A stretch of 64,000 nt of DNA from Schizochytrium sp. TIO01 (GCA_004764695.1 SMSO01000032.1:5455483-5519482), one strand, 5' to 3'. Shown: positions 12,101 through 24,535, numbered from the stretch's first letter. Numbers and translations are program-made. The notes: a model not told the origin generated them from the letters alone.

Positions 12101-13730
12101 TATCGCATCTTCGCTGAGTTTTTTAATTCATTTTACATATTTTATTATTAGTATTATCATCTTGGATAATAAGTAGTTAGCTCTAGCTAGAGACAGTGAA
12201 TAAGTAAAATTTGACCTAAATGTTTGGGCGCCATCTTGGATTTTAAGCAACCACTACTTTGCTGAATTAACCTTTAAGTCAGGATGGTCTCTGATTAGGT
12301 TGACAAAGGGGTGTGAGAAAGACGAGGAAAATCGTTTGATGGAGATCCTCTTACGGTGCTGCAGATCCTGCTGTCGTAGAATTTGTGAAGGCAGCCTTGA
12401 CCTTCAGGAACCCATATATGTACTTTGGTATATTCACTTTACTTAGTATTTAAGAATTTCCTTCAATTAAAAAATAAGGTAATTTTTATTTTAATTAATC
12501 ACAATTTATTTTATTTAAAAAAAAGAAAAAAGCTTTGAAGGTCGAATACACATTCAAGCCTTGAAGCGGAAGGGTAAAAAAAGAGTTATTTTTCTTTAGA
12601 ATGCACCCGATACCTTGCTAACAGAAAAACAACTCGTTTATAGCACTGTCGATTTACTGATTGAACACAACGAATATCTTCGTTTGGGAAACTGAAGCGC
12701 AGTGATTAGGCCTTCTAGAGGAAGCAGAATGATAAGATTGGAATGGAACATGAAAACTAGCCACTATCTAGATGCGACCTTTGTCCTCTATGGAGAACAA
12801 GCTTTGTTTGTCTAGGCTAAAGAAATTGTGCATTTTTGGTTAAGACCTAGAATAAATGTCAGATTGTTCATATCACTCCGAAATCTCTTGAAAACGAAAC
12901 GTATACCAAGAGAGAACTAATTATACATCGAACAAAATGTTAGTAATATTGGTACTTAGTTTTCAATGAAAATTACTAAGCCCTCCCCAGGAGCTCTCAT
13001 CAAAAGAGCCTTGCGAGAAAATAAAGCAACCACTCCAGTCGCGCCGCGAATGGGTTTATTTGTGGCAGGTAACTCGCTGTGGCAATCCAAATCCCAAACA
13101 GCAATTCTTTTGCAAGAAGAAGCGTCAACAATACCCTTCCTGACTTCTTTTGAAGATGTACAAGATCGTACTCATGAGGCCAGTGGTTTTTAATAAGAAA
13201 GACAAACAGCAGTGCGATAATCTTGAGATTTAACATCATATCTGATACATATATCCGCACGAGGTAATTTGACAAAGTACTTGGGAAACATATTCATAAG
13301 TAACATTTATCAATAAGAGAATGAAAGTAAAAACCGCATCTCTGTTTTACAAGAAAGACAACATAAAAAATAAAGCTGAAGATAAAGTAATAATAGCAGA
13401 AGTGGCATGAACATCTGAGTGTAAGAAAAAGAAAATGAAGGGGGAGTTTAAAAGAAATAAATTTGAGAATAAAAATTAAAACAAAGATAAAACAATGGGT
13501 TCCCCGTCGGATGCTCTGCATCCCACTTTTAAGGAAGCTGAGTTAATTGACCTTAATCGTTCTGTTCTTTTGATGTCACAGTGTTCTGTTTTGCTGCGTG
13601 GCAGAGAATGAATGAAATAGAAGTAATGCTATGAGCAAAATGTCTAGAAAGGTAGACTAAAGAATTGTGAATCAAAACTAGAAAAGAGAATTGGCGTGTG
13701 AATCCCTCGCAATCGAGATCGAGATCAAGA
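9126..13730. other. Gene-poor spacer; one weak exon candidate
   Basis: The best candidate is a short plus-strand exon at 9239-9289 (ATG to a GTGAGT donor), divergent from the Rab gene. A possible second exon after the CAG at about 9375 has basic, low-complexity content, so I do not call a gene. A GATGAT tract lies at about 10932-10971 and GATA repeats near 9316-9330. The A/T-rich DNA from 12100 to 13500 has no coding signal. Confidence 0.45.
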
Positions 13731-14105
13731 ATGTCGAACCCCGAAGGTGAAGACAGCAGTGCCTCTGCCCAGCAGAGCTTCCGTGACTGGAATGCTCGCA
13801 TGCACGAGCGTCTTGAGGGTGCCAAGGAAGACGTGGCACGGCAGAACCAGTCGAACCAAAACGCTGTGTACGCGCAGCTTCAAAAGGCGCAACCGCACCC
13901 ATGCAATGGTCTTGCGGAAGACTTTGTTCGTGTGCTTACATTTGCCAGCAACGAGAAATTCACTGACACTGCTAGTGAACTTTACACGTGCATGTTCAAG
14001 CCTGAAGAACGTCAAGAGGTGCTCGACCGCCACCGCGAGAAACTCAGGATACGTCTTGAGCAACTCGAAGCCCTTCGTGCTGAGCAAGCTCAAAACGAGA
14101 ACTAA
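13731..14105 (+). CDS. Conserved-looking 124-aa protein of unknown function
   Basis: The frame is open further upstream only from a GTG; the first ATG is 13731, preceded by an in-frame purine-rich leader, and I use it. The protein is soluble and mostly helical. It has an acidic Ser-rich start, a long charged helix (about residues 18-50), a compact middle with Cys at HPCNGL and YTCMF, and a C-terminal charged helix rich in R, E and L. There is no signal peptide or membrane segment. I do not recognise the family. The clean single frame, amphipathic helices and distinct codon use against the flanking A/T-rich DNA support it as a real gene. Confidence 0.65.
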   Translation: MSNPEGEDSSASAQQSFRDWNARMHERLEGAKEDVARQNQSNQNAVYAQLQKAQPHPCNGLAEDFVRVLTFASNEKFTDTASELYTCMFKPEERQEVLDRHREKLRIRLEQLEALRAEQAQNEN

Positions 14106-14686
14106 ATTAATCTATGCAAGAGGATGAGCCTCGCCCTGATTTCGATTTATCAAGGTTAAGAACGCTTGTTTAACAGCTCCTCGATTGGATCTTCGGCAGC
14201 TGTCATGTCCGAGTGAGCACTCTGCAGGGGTCCAAATCATATGCACAACATCCACTGCGGCAGGTGTCGTTGCACTGCTCAATTCATCAACTTCAAAAGA
14301 ATGCTATTGCTAGGACAGTAAATAGCAAGTATTCAAATATTTAGTATCCAACCCCGTTGATCATTTGCTTGAAAAGTAAACAAGAACTATCGCACAGGCA
14401 AATAACTATACAAAAACAAACCATTAAACAAACAATATGTAGTTAGAGTCATGAGTTACCCTTGAAAACTTGTCCACGAGATTATCTTCAGTAGCTTCCT
14501 CCCACATGTATCTTCTATTAGAAATTGAAAGGCCGTTAATGGTACCTTTACCACAAAAGTCACTGCATATTTATTTGTATTTTTAGAGCGAAAATGAACG
14601 TTAAACACTAATACTGAGAGTAATACATCTTTGGATATATTTTACTATGCTTAAAAAATTGTAAAACAAGGAAAGGGCTAAATTCT
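14106..14686. other. Convergent intergenic region
   Basis: A 580-base A/T-rich gap lies between the ends of two convergent genes. It shows no coding signal and presumably holds both 3' untranslated regions. Confidence 0.6.
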
Positions 14687-17498
14687 TTAGCGAGTGAAAA
14701 GTTCCTCAGTAAACGTGACGTAGTTGCCATCGCTCATGTTGGTCTGGAGGTAGTTTGCAAGGTCCGGGTTGGACGAACCAAAGCTCTGCTGGATCTGCTC
14801 GGGAGATACAGAGCCAGTACTCGAAATAGCTTTGAACGCCTCAATAACATCCTCCTTCGAGTCTCCTGTTTTAAGCTCGTCGACAAAAAAGGCAATAAAG
14901 TCATCGAGAGTAAAGAGCATGTTCGAAGAGCGAGCACGCATGCGCGACTCAAGCTCGCGGTCATCAAGATCAATACCAGCAGCAAGGCATGCCTCACGAA
15001 GATCACCAAGACGAAGCTTACCATCCTGATCCTGATCAAAGACGTTGAAGATCTCCTGCATCTCCTTGAGTTGTTCAGGGGGGATTTCAAGAGACTTTTG
15101 TGCCATGAGCTGAGCAGAAAGAGCTTCGTCAGCACGCTTCATATCCTTCAACAGCTGATCATAGTTGTTACGCAATGAGAAGATGGTGTGTGTTGTGTAC
15201 CTGTTGGCAACAACCTGAGCATCATCACACTCCTGGGAGGCCTTCTCAAGCTCAGCAAGTTTGGCTGCTCCAGTGGATCCCTCTCCAGTAGTATCCGCAC
15301 GAAGTTTAGCAATTGCCTCCTTTTGCTCCTCGAGCGATCCCGAGACCCCACCAAGCGCGCTGCGCTGGCCATCACAGTAATCAGCAAATGCTCCTGCAAG
15401 GTTGGCAAAAGTCTGCGAGAGCTCATCGCGGCGCTGCTCAGCTTGCAGAACAGACCCAAGATCACTCTGAAGCGTGCCCATCTTGGATCGGAGACTTTCA
15501 AGACGGCTTCGCTGTTGCGCACAATGGTCTTTGGCGTCCGGTCGCTTGCTAGAAATCTCTTCTGCTAAAGCTGACACTTCATCGAGCGTGATCTGTGCCC
15601 CTTGTACCTTTTGTTCAATCGAAGCCAGCTCCTGCTCAAGCTCGTCCATCTCGACCTTTGTAGCACCGGTGATATCTTCTCCGGCACGCTCCTCAAGTTG
15701 ATCAATGGTAAAGTCAAGCTCGTCAATTCGGGTCAAGTAGATCTTCTCCTTGGCCACGAGTGCCTTTTCGGTCTCGAGGGCAGCTTCAAGAGCAGTCCGG
15801 TGTTGGTTACCATGCGTCTCACAAGTGGACATTTTGTCCTCAAGAGCCCGCATTCCCTGGCTGGCCTCGGCCACTCCGGCGTGGCCCTCGACTGCCTCTG
15901 CCTTGGCAACAATCTGGCGGAGGTCCTCTACCACAGACTGGTACAACTTGAGACGGTTTTCGTAGCTCGCATGAACCTCGAGTTCAGTCTCGAGCTGCGG
16001 CACAGAGGATCCTGTCACACCTTGCGCAAACACTGCCAGCTTCTCATCGAGCCATACATTTACGGTTGCGGATTTTGCCTTGAACTTAGCCACGGCATGG
16101 TCAGCAGCTCTAAAATTCAGGTATCTGTCGAGCATCTTGCGTTCGTATGCCTGCTCAGTCTCCTCAAGGCCCTCCCAGGATGAGTTGAGCTCTGCAGGGG
16201 CAATGTCTGCATGAAATTCGGGGCGCTTGTTGTTACGTTTGCTACTCACAAGCGTTGTGTAAACTCCTTCAGCTTCGGCTCGCTTCGAGGCCATCGTGGG
16301 TTTGGTGTTGTTCATGTACGAAGAGAACTCGTCAAGAGCGGCCTTGACATCAGCAGTCGATGTTGGCAACTCAGCACCATCAAGTTGGTCCTTCTTGTTG
16401 GCAACGAAGCTCTTGACTTCCGAGGACAAATTTCCATACTGGCCCATCCAATCGTCGTGGCGACGAGTGACCTCAACAGCATTCTTAATGGCTTTCAGCT
16501 TGGACTCCATCTTGGCTTGGCTCGCAAAGAGCTTGAAGAACTGGCTCAAGTATGCGACTTGAGACTTCTCATCGGGGTGGGCCACAACATCTTCCGGGTC
16601 CAAAAGACGCGCGATGTTGAGCTTCTCCTCGGCAACAAGAAAGGCATTCTCGCAATTTGAGAGTCCATCGGCACTCGAAAGGCTATCAAAATCGATGAGA
16701 TCGGGGCGGTAGCGGTGGATGAGGGCGTTGAAAGCAAGACCGTCTGTCCACGAAGAAGTGAAATCCTTTACGTCAACGCCGGCGTAGCCCTTGGTTGAAC
16801 GCTGCAGCCAGAGCAACAGACCAGCCTTGCCATCGGCACCTGCCACCTCGAATCGAAGAATGATGGTCCACAGGAGACCGAGAATGAGTTTTTCGTTACC
16901 CTTGAGGATATCCGAAGAACCAATGTTCACAAGCTGGATATCGTGATCACGGATAAACTGCAAACACTGGTTCAAGTTCTCCAGCTTTTGAATGTCGATC
17001 TTTGGTTTCTTGTTAATGCGACCCACATTCTCATCAGAGATCCGACCAAGGAGAGAGGCGAGGACAGTGCCATCTGCAAGGTCTGTGACGAGCTCCTCGA
17101 TTTTGCCGTCAGGAGGCAAGTACTGGTTCGCCCTGTATATATCATATCATTCATTTGTGTTAGTGATCCAAATGTTTCAATTTCTTGTGATATCTTCACA
17201 GCCGCCCTAGAAAGGAAACTTCACGACTGAAATTTGCTTGCAATTGCAGTGAAGCCTTGCGTACATATACAAAGATTGCCAAGAAGATAATCATAAAGTA
17301 CTCGACGGCATAATTTCATGATTTCATGATGATTTCCTACAAATTGAATGTCGAATGTATCTTGTGCTCATACTCCATCTTGCTCAGAATACTCGCTTAT
17401 TCATTGACACAGAAGGTAACTTACCAACGAGTGAAGGTCTTGCGCTGGACGCCAATCCACGAGTCACGGTCCTCGGTGCTGTGGACGGGGTGGCTCAT
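14687..17498 (-). CDS. Alpha-actinin (two exons)
   Basis: The model joins 17498-17425 and 17132-14687, with a GTAAGT donor and a TACAG acceptor. It gives 839 residues, close to the usual 860-890. Exon 1 encodes the start of the first calponin-homology domain (DSWIGVQRKTFTRW) and the exon junction falls inside the conserved W codon. Two CH domains (about 10-240) form the actin-binding head; LKGNEKLILGLLWTIILRF and the second CH motif DFTSSWTDGLAFNALIHRYRP are diagnostic. Residues about 250-690 are helical and of a length for about four spectrin repeats, forming the antiparallel dimer rod. The C-terminus is calmodulin-like: the first EF loop is DQDQDGKLRLGD, with Asp instead of Glu at position 12, and the second is degenerate. 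It cross-links actin filaments. The intron is 292 bases. Confidence 0.95.
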
Positions 17499-18781
17499 GA
17501 TGCTTCTCAGGCAGGCAATCCGACGATGAACCACCTCAAATGTTTACTCTCCACAACACAAGGACGCAGACGAAGCCTGTGAGAGGTCGAACGAAAGAAG
17601 TAAAGTGGAGACGTTGGCGACCACCAGCAAGCTCGTGCAGTCGAGAGGAGGAGCGAGCTAGGCGCGAAGCAAGGCTTGCTTGCGTTAAGGGTTTACAGTC
17701 TGGAGCAAGAATCCTGCAAAGAGGAGGGCACCTCTCAGGAGCCAAAAAAGGAGACTATCAAATAAAACTTTGTTGGCGAAAAGAGCCAAAAAAGGCCTCG
17801 AAAGCTGAAAAGGGCTTCGAGGTCGGTCAAAGCGGCTCAGCTCTCACTCACTCACTCACTCACGTTGCGTAGCGACTGGCCGGCGGGCCATGGGCCAAGT
17901 GGGCAGGTGGAGCTGCGTCGCGGAGCCGCGAGAGCTTCCGTCCAGATGGAGAAGTGGATTCCACGATGGGAAGTGCCCTCGAGAGAGAGAAGACGCACAG
18001 AAGCGGAAACGAAAACGATGATTTGCCAAAGATAATTTAGCATTCAATAGAACAACAATCAATGCGAAAAAAGATTTCCATTTATTTTCTATCTGAACTT
18101 CATTGTTCATCGTTGAGATTATGAGGGAAAGCGGAAAAGAAAAAGAAAAAGAAAAAGAAAAAGAAAAAGAAATCAATTTGAGATCCTTTTACAACAGTCT
18201 CTAAGGCGCGTATAGCGGTGGCTAATAATAGAAGTCGAAGGAAAGAGTTACGAGATTTTCAAGAGAGAAGAACAGATAAAGAACAGAGTTCAAGTTGTGA
18301 CGAATGGCAGACTGCAGCTTTCTTTGCTTTGATGGATGTAGAGACGAATGAATTAAACTTCAGCGAGCGTCCGCAGGATCTGTCGGAGGTACGTTTCGCA
18401 AAGCTCCAATGCGAAAAGAGAAGAACTCTGCCTCTAGAGCGGACTTGAAGAACATCTTGAGATGGACCGCCCTGAAAAGTTTCTCACATGATTTTAATTT
18501 ATTATAGACTCGCTTTCTTTTTTAATTAAAATTACTTGAAAACGTTTTCACAACAATGAATTGAGTTTGAGGGAGAAAAACAAAATTGTTCCATACGTTC
18601 CATAAAATCTCAATGGTCTGAAAGTTCTGAAAGTACGAGGATGCAATCTTAGTCTTCGTGACCACCACGCAAGCGATTGGAGTCTCTACGTCGCTGAGAA
18701 TCTGCAAACCTGTAAGCGTTTGGAGCCTTGCGAAGAGGTTCACGTTGGCGCGTACAAGGATCTTGAGGGAAAGAGCTTAAG
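17499..18781. other. Divergent promoter region with simple repeats
   Basis: This gap lies between two divergently transcribed genes. It holds a CTCA run at about 17843-17863 and an AAAAAG-type purine tract at about 18133-18172. The short frames here are basic and repetitive, and I see no exon. Promoters for both alpha-actinin and the FAM185A-like gene should lie here. Confidence 0.5.
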
Positions 18782-20436
18782 ATGCAGTCCGTATTGAGAC
18801 TAGCCCGCGGGCTTGGGCCTGCCAACTCTGGCTGTTGTGGTGTTGCTGGTTTTGCTCAGAAGAAGCCTGCTTTGAGGGCCTCTGCCCTACAAAGTTTTGG
18901 CGTTCGTAACGTGCACACGGACGACGGGGAGGGGTCTGAAAAGGAACAGGAGCCGAAAGACCCGTTTCGTTTTAAGGTACGTAGGAGAGTGAGGGATCTA
19001 TCATAGTCATGATTTGCAGGATCGATCATTGCGTCTGCAATGTCATCCTCGTGCTGTTGGGGTATGATTCGCTCCAAACAGCGCCAGGAACGGAGAACGT
19101 CAAGGCAAAATTTCTGGAGGAAATCGGTGAAGGTAAACTGGGTGGTGCTTCGGTTTTCATCTTCTGCTTCTGCAACAGATACTGCGTTGCACCTTGATAG
19201 CAGAATCCTTTATGCTGGAGCATTCTATTTTTTACGAATATGCAATTCTCAAAGGAGGAGTTAGAGTTGGTATTATGGGTTTTCTATTGTTTGTTACATG
19301 GGCTAGTTGCTAACATGGTAACCTTTCGTGGTTACGTCCTGAAAATATCAAAACACATATTAAATTTATTTCTGCATGCGTAGAACAAAGGCGCTGGCAA
19401 GCTCGAGGCAAACTCCCTGGGATCCGCATCACTGCGTATTACCCCTGGCGAAAATCAAGACACAGTAATCTCTTTCGAGAATGGCGCATCATCTGAAAAA
19501 TGGGCAGCTCGCTTCGACGAACGGGGGGCTGTTGTAAATCTTTCAGGCAATGATAATACAGGAACCGCAGTGGTGGATATGCCTTATCGATCTGACATCA
19601 TCCTCAAGGCTCCACTCGGATCGATTGAGGTCAGCGAGTATCTCGAAGGTGATCTCCTTGCACACTCTGGTAAGGGCATTCGCGTAAAAAAGGTGCGCGG
19701 CAACACAGTGGAACTTGAATGCTCAGGGGCCGCCGAAGTAATAAAAGACTTGGAAGCTGTCAACCTCTCTGTGTTTTCTAAATCCTTTTCCACGCGTAAA
19801 CTCTTAGCCCAGTTCGCAGAGGTCCTTTGTTCTGAAGGCAATGTCAAGATCCAGGCGGCTTATGTGGATGATGCAACCATCAATGCCCAAGGCGATGGCA
19901 ACGTGAGTGTCAAGGGCTTCCACGGTAGCTTGGTCGTGAGAGGAAGGGCTGATGTGGAACTTCTTGGTGTGAACGGTGCGCTGGACCTTGAAATCGAAAA
20001 GGGAAATGTAGTTGTTCAATTTGACTCACTCTCCGAGTCTACCCCGTGCCGTATTGTCACCAAGTCTGGCAGCGTCAACGTAACCTTGCCGCTTGATCAA
20101 CAAGTGTACATTGAGTCCGAGAGCGAGTCCGTTGAAAAGTTGCCCAAGGGTATTGAGGTTTCAGGCAACCTTGCGCGTGGAACTTTTGCAGGTACACCCG
20201 AGCCAAACCGAGCAACACACCGTGCAGCCATGAGCGGTAAAGTGAACATTGATGAGACCAAAACTCGGGAAGCACTTTGGGGCATGCCAAAGGGTAGCGA
20301 TCTGGACGGTGGCTCTCTTGAAAATGATGGGGCTCAGCTCTTCATTACAGCGCCAAAAGGTAGCGTAAAGATTGAGGCCATCAGTTGGATTGAGCGTATC
20401 CGCAACCGCTTTATCCCCCCCTCAGAGACTCCTTAA
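18782..20436 (+). CDS. FAM185A-like protein (DUF4097-type beta-repeat), three exons
   Basis: The model joins 18782-18976, 19020-19061 and 19384-20436 (donors GTACGT and GTATGA, acceptors GCAG and GTAG) and gives 429 residues. The N-terminus is Arg/Ala/Ser-rich without acids for about 45 residues, like a mitochondrial presequence. The short middle exon supplies RLQCHPRAV, similar to the LPCH segment near the start of animal FAM185A. The bulk is a run of short beta-strand repeats (G-S-V/N-V patterns: GDGNVSVKGFHGSLVV, KSGSVNVTLP), as in DUF4097 domains. The end, TAPKGSVKIEAISWIERI, matches the conserved APKG...SW ending of FAM185A. The family's biochemical role is not known to me; location is probably mitochondrial. 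The last exon is certain; the 42-base middle exon is likely. Confidence 0.8.
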
Positions 20437-20447
20437 ATTGGGGTAAT

Positions 20448-22247
20448 CTACAGTTGACGATAACGACGCCGGGCATCAGGTTTGGCGGAAAGTACAGACA
20501 TGTTGACCCCACAATCGCTGGAAGGAATCCACAAATCATCTAAATGCTCAAGCACGGGTACTTGATACCCCAGTTGACGAATAGTTTCCAGCACCTTCTC
20601 GCGCACGAGACTTCCTTTATTCACGCTTGTGCGCTCAAGAGCACTGAATTTCCTACCACAAAATGAGGCATTATGCTTAGCAAAATTTTGCGCTTGCTCC
20701 TGGAGCGTCGCGTAGGGCGTCTCCCACCCTGCATGGTCAAGTTTAATAAAATCAATGATTCGCTGTAAACACTTTTCATTCCCTGTATTGACGAGATCCT
20801 CAATTCGAGTGACGAGATATTGGTTAGCCTGGAGGTTCCTTGTAAGCCATTCAACAGCCTCCAAATTGTACCGAGCATCAAATTCGAGACGGTTTCTGAT
20901 ACCTCCATTGCACTGGCGCAAATCCTGTAGGCTGTCATAAAAATATCGACATAAGTCGCGATAGAACTTGGGAAAAGTACCTGCCGCAAGGTCTCGAGGG
21001 TCACGTAGCAGGTGAATGTAGCGAAGCTGGTGTCCAAAGATTGTTTTCATGAATGGGAGGAACAAAGTTGAACGTGGCTGCTTTAAGGAGATGAATGGAG
21101 CGTCATTGGAACTTAGTCTAAGCTGCTCCAGCATAATTCTGAGGGTAATTTGCAACCCTGAGTACCAAATAGTCCTGTTTTCCCCTGAAAATTCGTCAAA
21201 GTTCATAGCAAAAACGCCGGGCTCCCCCATGATGCCTGTATAGATATCGCCAGCTTTTGTTCGTGAGGTGTTAACAACAGAACATGAGTCTAAAGTATAG
21301 TACTTCATAAAGGCTACTGAATCTCGGGAATATGTTCGCTTGCCGAAGCTGACGTTGAAAGCCTCCAAGAAATCTACAAGAGAGCGCGTGCCAGAGTCTC
21401 CAATTCCACCGATAATCAACGGAATACCTGTTTTACGTTTCTCTAGCTGTTTGTGGAGTCTGAATGCCAAATTTAGTATGGTATCTTTGCATGGAAGTGT
21501 GCCATTATAAGCCACAATTGACTCTCGAAATGTGTTGTAGTTTTCCCAAATGACATTCTTTCCCGCGACTCCCTTGCCACTTTCGCGCTTTGAATTCTTT
21601 CTCCTTGTCTTTGGTGGCTTTGGCTTTGTCGGCCTTGGCTGAGGTGTAAGTGCCACCGCAATATCATCCTTGGAAATACTATTGTATGAATTGTTTGAGT
21701 AGTCGTCATTGTTGGTGTTTGCCAAAGACGTCTTATTAGAATTCTCATTACTGCCGTACTGGTCCTCTCTCCCAATCTGATTGATAGTATTGGAATCTCC
21801 AATATCATTATTTGCGCCAGAACTTAAATCAGGATCAGACTCAACTAGATCAGAATTCGATGATAACGAACTCGATGGAGGATCAACCCTGCCATCATCC
21901 AAATTAGACTGATCTTGCTCTTGCTCTTGCTCTTGCTTGCCATAATCTTTTCCACTTTGCCCAAAAGATTGCTCTGAATTTGGCACATTTATAGGGGAGT
22001 TTTCGACCTCTGTTTTGAGTGTCAGGAGGTTGTTACCACTGTCTTTGTTGGCGGCACCGAGAGCTTTGACAGAGCCATCAAAGCGAACGTAGTTTAGGAA
22101 CGGCAGAACGGCTTCACTTTGTGCCCCAAACCATAATACAATAAAGATGACGATTCCTAACACAAAAGCCGAAAGCGCCAGGGCTCTGTTGTGGCGGCTC
22201 ATGGGTAGCGACTGGGGACTGCCCTGTGCCTCCAGTCTCTTCGCCAT
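20448..22247 (-). CDS. Type II membrane sulfotransferase-like protein
   Basis: A single exon of 599 residues starts at ATG 22247. Residues about 22-42 form one membrane anchor (FVLGIVIFIVLWFGA) after a short basic tail, giving Golgi type II topology. Residues 45-250 are a low-complexity stem rich in N, S, D and Q, followed by a basic Pro/Lys segment. The catalytic region begins at IIGGIGDSGTRSLVDFL, a P-loop-like 5'-phosphosulfate-binding site, and contains LLRDPRDLA, which fits the 3'-phosphate-binding motif of PAPS-dependent sulfotransferases. Several N-glycosylation sequons are present (NVS, NRT, NAS). A transfer of sulfate from PAPS to a glycan or protein is inferred. The gene is convergent with the FAM185A-like gene, with only 11 bases between the two coding ends. 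Confidence 0.75.
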   Translation of the reverse strand: MAKRLEAQGSPQSLPMSRHNRALALSAFVLGIVIFIVLWFGAQSEAVLPFLNYVRFDGSVKALGAANKDSGNNLLTLKTEVENSPINVPNSEQSFGQSGKDYGKQEQEQEQDQSNLDDGRVDPPSSSLSSNSDLVESDPDLSSGANNDIGDSNTINQIGREDQYGSNENSNKTSLANTNNDDYSNNSYNSISKDDIAVALTPQPRPTKPKPPKTRRKNSKRESGKGVAGKNVIWENYNTFRESIVAYNGTLPCKDTILNLAFRLHKQLEKRKTGIPLIIGGIGDSGTRSLVDFLEAFNVSFGKRTYSRDSVAFMKYYTLDSCSVVNTSRTKAGDIYTGIMGEPGVFAMNFDEFSGENRTIWYSGLQITLRIMLEQLRLSSNDAPFISLKQPRSTLFLPFMKTIFGHQLRYIHLLRDPRDLAAGTFPKFYRDLCRYFYDSLQDLRQCNGGIRNRLEFDARYNLEAVEWLTRNLQANQYLVTRIEDLVNTGNEKCLQRIIDFIKLDHAGWETPYATLQEQAQNFAKHNASFCGRKFSALERTSVNKGSLVREKVLETIRQLGYQVPVLEHLDDLWIPSSDCGVNMSVLSAKPDARRRYRQL

Positions 22248-23180
22248 CGACTTCTGACAAGCAGAGCTCCGGCCTACAAACGAGGCCTCGGCAGTGTGAG
22301 CTGGAAGGATTTGTTGCGCTCCACGCTCCCCGCGGAAGCCCTGGGCAACGTTTCCCCGCGGCTGTTGGGCAGTTTGGTTTTGGTTTTGGCGTTGCTGTTT
22401 TGTATGTACCCTTTTTCTTTCTTACCCGGTTATTCTGTGTCAACTTTCTTATTGTGTAATAAAATGTAATTTATTATAAAAAAAATAAAAAAATATATAT
22501 ATAGTAACTAAACTAGCACGCATCTCAATCAAAAGAAAACCACGCAGGCTCAGAAGCAAGGCAATCAAGCCCAAGAAAGCGATGTAAACTCGATTGATAC
22601 GGTCCAACTTAAGAAGCCAGGGTATGTTCTGCATTGCATATCGTGATTAAATCCGAACGAGTGTGATCAAGGCACGCGTACTTTTTTGTTTTTCTCGCAT
22701 CAAGTTTCCAATTCATTTTTCGTTTTCTTCTTCTTCTTCACCCTCTGCGCTATCTCATGAATGTTGTTGTTATCATTAGTCTAAAGCCTGAAGCTTCAAA
22801 CGAATCGTCTGCCCATTAGAACTAACTGCCTACTGGAGCGCAACATTTTCCATAAAGCTGACTACTATTCCTCCCACTTCTTCTTCTTTCTTTTGCTCTC
22901 TTCACTGCTGTTCTGGCGCTTCGAAGTTTCCGCCAAAAAACGTCGGAGCGTTTTTAACTACTGCGAGCTGGCACGCCCGCCGCGTACGTTGTCTGAAAAG
23001 GGCTCCCAGCCTGCACCAGGCACGACGATGCTGCTCTCCAGAACACTGAATTGCCGGTTCGAGCCCTCGTGAGACCTAAAGCTCCAAAGAAGACGCGACG
23101 AACCCAAACAAAACAACCACAGCGAATCAGCCAAAAGAATGGTATTCAATGAATTACCCATTCGCGCCTAACGCCTTATT

Positions 23181-23211
<31 letters not shown>

Positions 23212-24325
23212 GTTAAAATCAAAATTAAAATTAAAATTAAGATTAAAATACCAAAAATTGATTAACAAAGTTCCTCATTGAGGGTGATTATTCTCAACAA
23301 TAATAAGAATATCAATCAATCAAATTTATTTATTTATTGATGCAGCATAGTAACTTATGTACCATAACTTACTTTAAAAGAAAGGTCATCCATCAATCCT
23401 CAAAGATCATCGTCGTCGCTGCTTTCAATGAGCTAGCTCGTCGAGAGCGTGGACCTGTCCGCACGCAGCGCTGTTTAAGACAGGAGGCTCTGAAGATCTT
23501 TCGGGCGGGGCCAAGGTGGGTTGAAGACCTTCGGCCTCCATAAAGTCGCCTCGCGAAGAGAAGTCGTCGTCGTCGTCGATTCGCGATCATGATTCGATGG
23601 CGGTCCACAATGAAAAGGGAGACCCGGGTGGAACAGCGATTCAGGCGGGAACCGGCTACAATCCACGATCGCAAGAACCATCGCGAGAAGAGGGAAGGCG
23701 GCCTTGGGGACCATGAACTTCGCCGGGAACGCGAGGGCAGCCCTGGCTAAGTCGGGAGAGGACCAGGGCCCTCGCCCTCCAGCCAGCTAGCTAGCTAGCT
23801 GTCGAGCTGCGTGAGCTCATGGAGAACATGGGTGCCGATGATCTTTGACAAGGAAGGCCTCGCTCCTTGACCTCGGCGACGCTTTCAAGACGACTCGAGC
23901 GCATGGCATTGACACTGACAGCCTGCGCGGGATGGTGCAGGAGGGTGTCCTCGAAGAAGGGTCATGCACAGAGCGACGAAACCCCCTTCCGCGTACCGAA
24001 GAGTCAGAATCCCCTCGCTCGATGTCTGCGTACCAGGTAGTCGAGCAGCTGTTTCATGGAATGGAGCGCACTACACTTGGAATAATACACTCCGTTGAGC
24101 ACACGCGTGGTCGACGGTTTCTACTCGGAAGAGAGGGCAACATGCTCAAGGCGGCTGCAGCTGGTCTCGCGTGTTTCTGCTGCGAGGAAGGACTTCGCTG
24201 ATGCGCTTGAAGCAGGGAAGCAAAGGCGCGAGTCTTCTCAATTCGCTGCTCACGAGACTTGGTTGCAATGCCCTCGTTTCCGCAAATGGCCCTGACACAC
24301 GGTGTCTGGTAATATATGGTAATTT
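22248..24325. other. Spacer with ATTT and AAAATT repeats; weak plus-strand frame
   Basis: An ATTT tetranucleotide run (about 23176-23212) is followed by AAAATT units (about 23214-23247). A CTAG run lies near 23788-23800. An open frame at 23845-24201 (plus) lacks an ATG start and is only weakly protein-like, so I do not call it a gene. Confidence 0.45.
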
Positions 24326-24535
24326 ATGGAGGTCTCTGCACCGTGGAGGTATAAATGGCACAATCTAAAGTTGAAAGGCGCTTGCTTACAAGTCGTGGAA
24401 ATTTGCAGAACATGCCGGCCTTTAGAAAAGCAGTTCGGAAAGACCACCTCGGCGATCCTATGGACCATCATGCTTGCGAAGGAAGCCAACTCTTTCGCAA
24501 AATATGCTCTCGCAGGACAAGACATTCTCGATTAG
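24326..24535 (+). pseudogene. Short coding remnant, C-terminal piece
   Basis: About 60 codons read like the end of a helical protein (CLQVVEICRTCRPLEKQFG, then an alanine-rich helix ending GQDILD and a stop). It has a CRTC pair but no recognisable family. No upstream exon in frame was found, so this is either the last exon of an unresolved gene or a remnant. Confidence 0.35.

Noticed and set aside
15602-16183. Plus-strand frames opposite alpha-actinin
   Set aside because: Antisense shadows of the spectrin-repeat region.
23050-23065. GGTTCGAG sequence like a tRNA T-loop
   Set aside because: The flanking bases do not form a T-stem and no acceptor or anticodon arm can be drawn.
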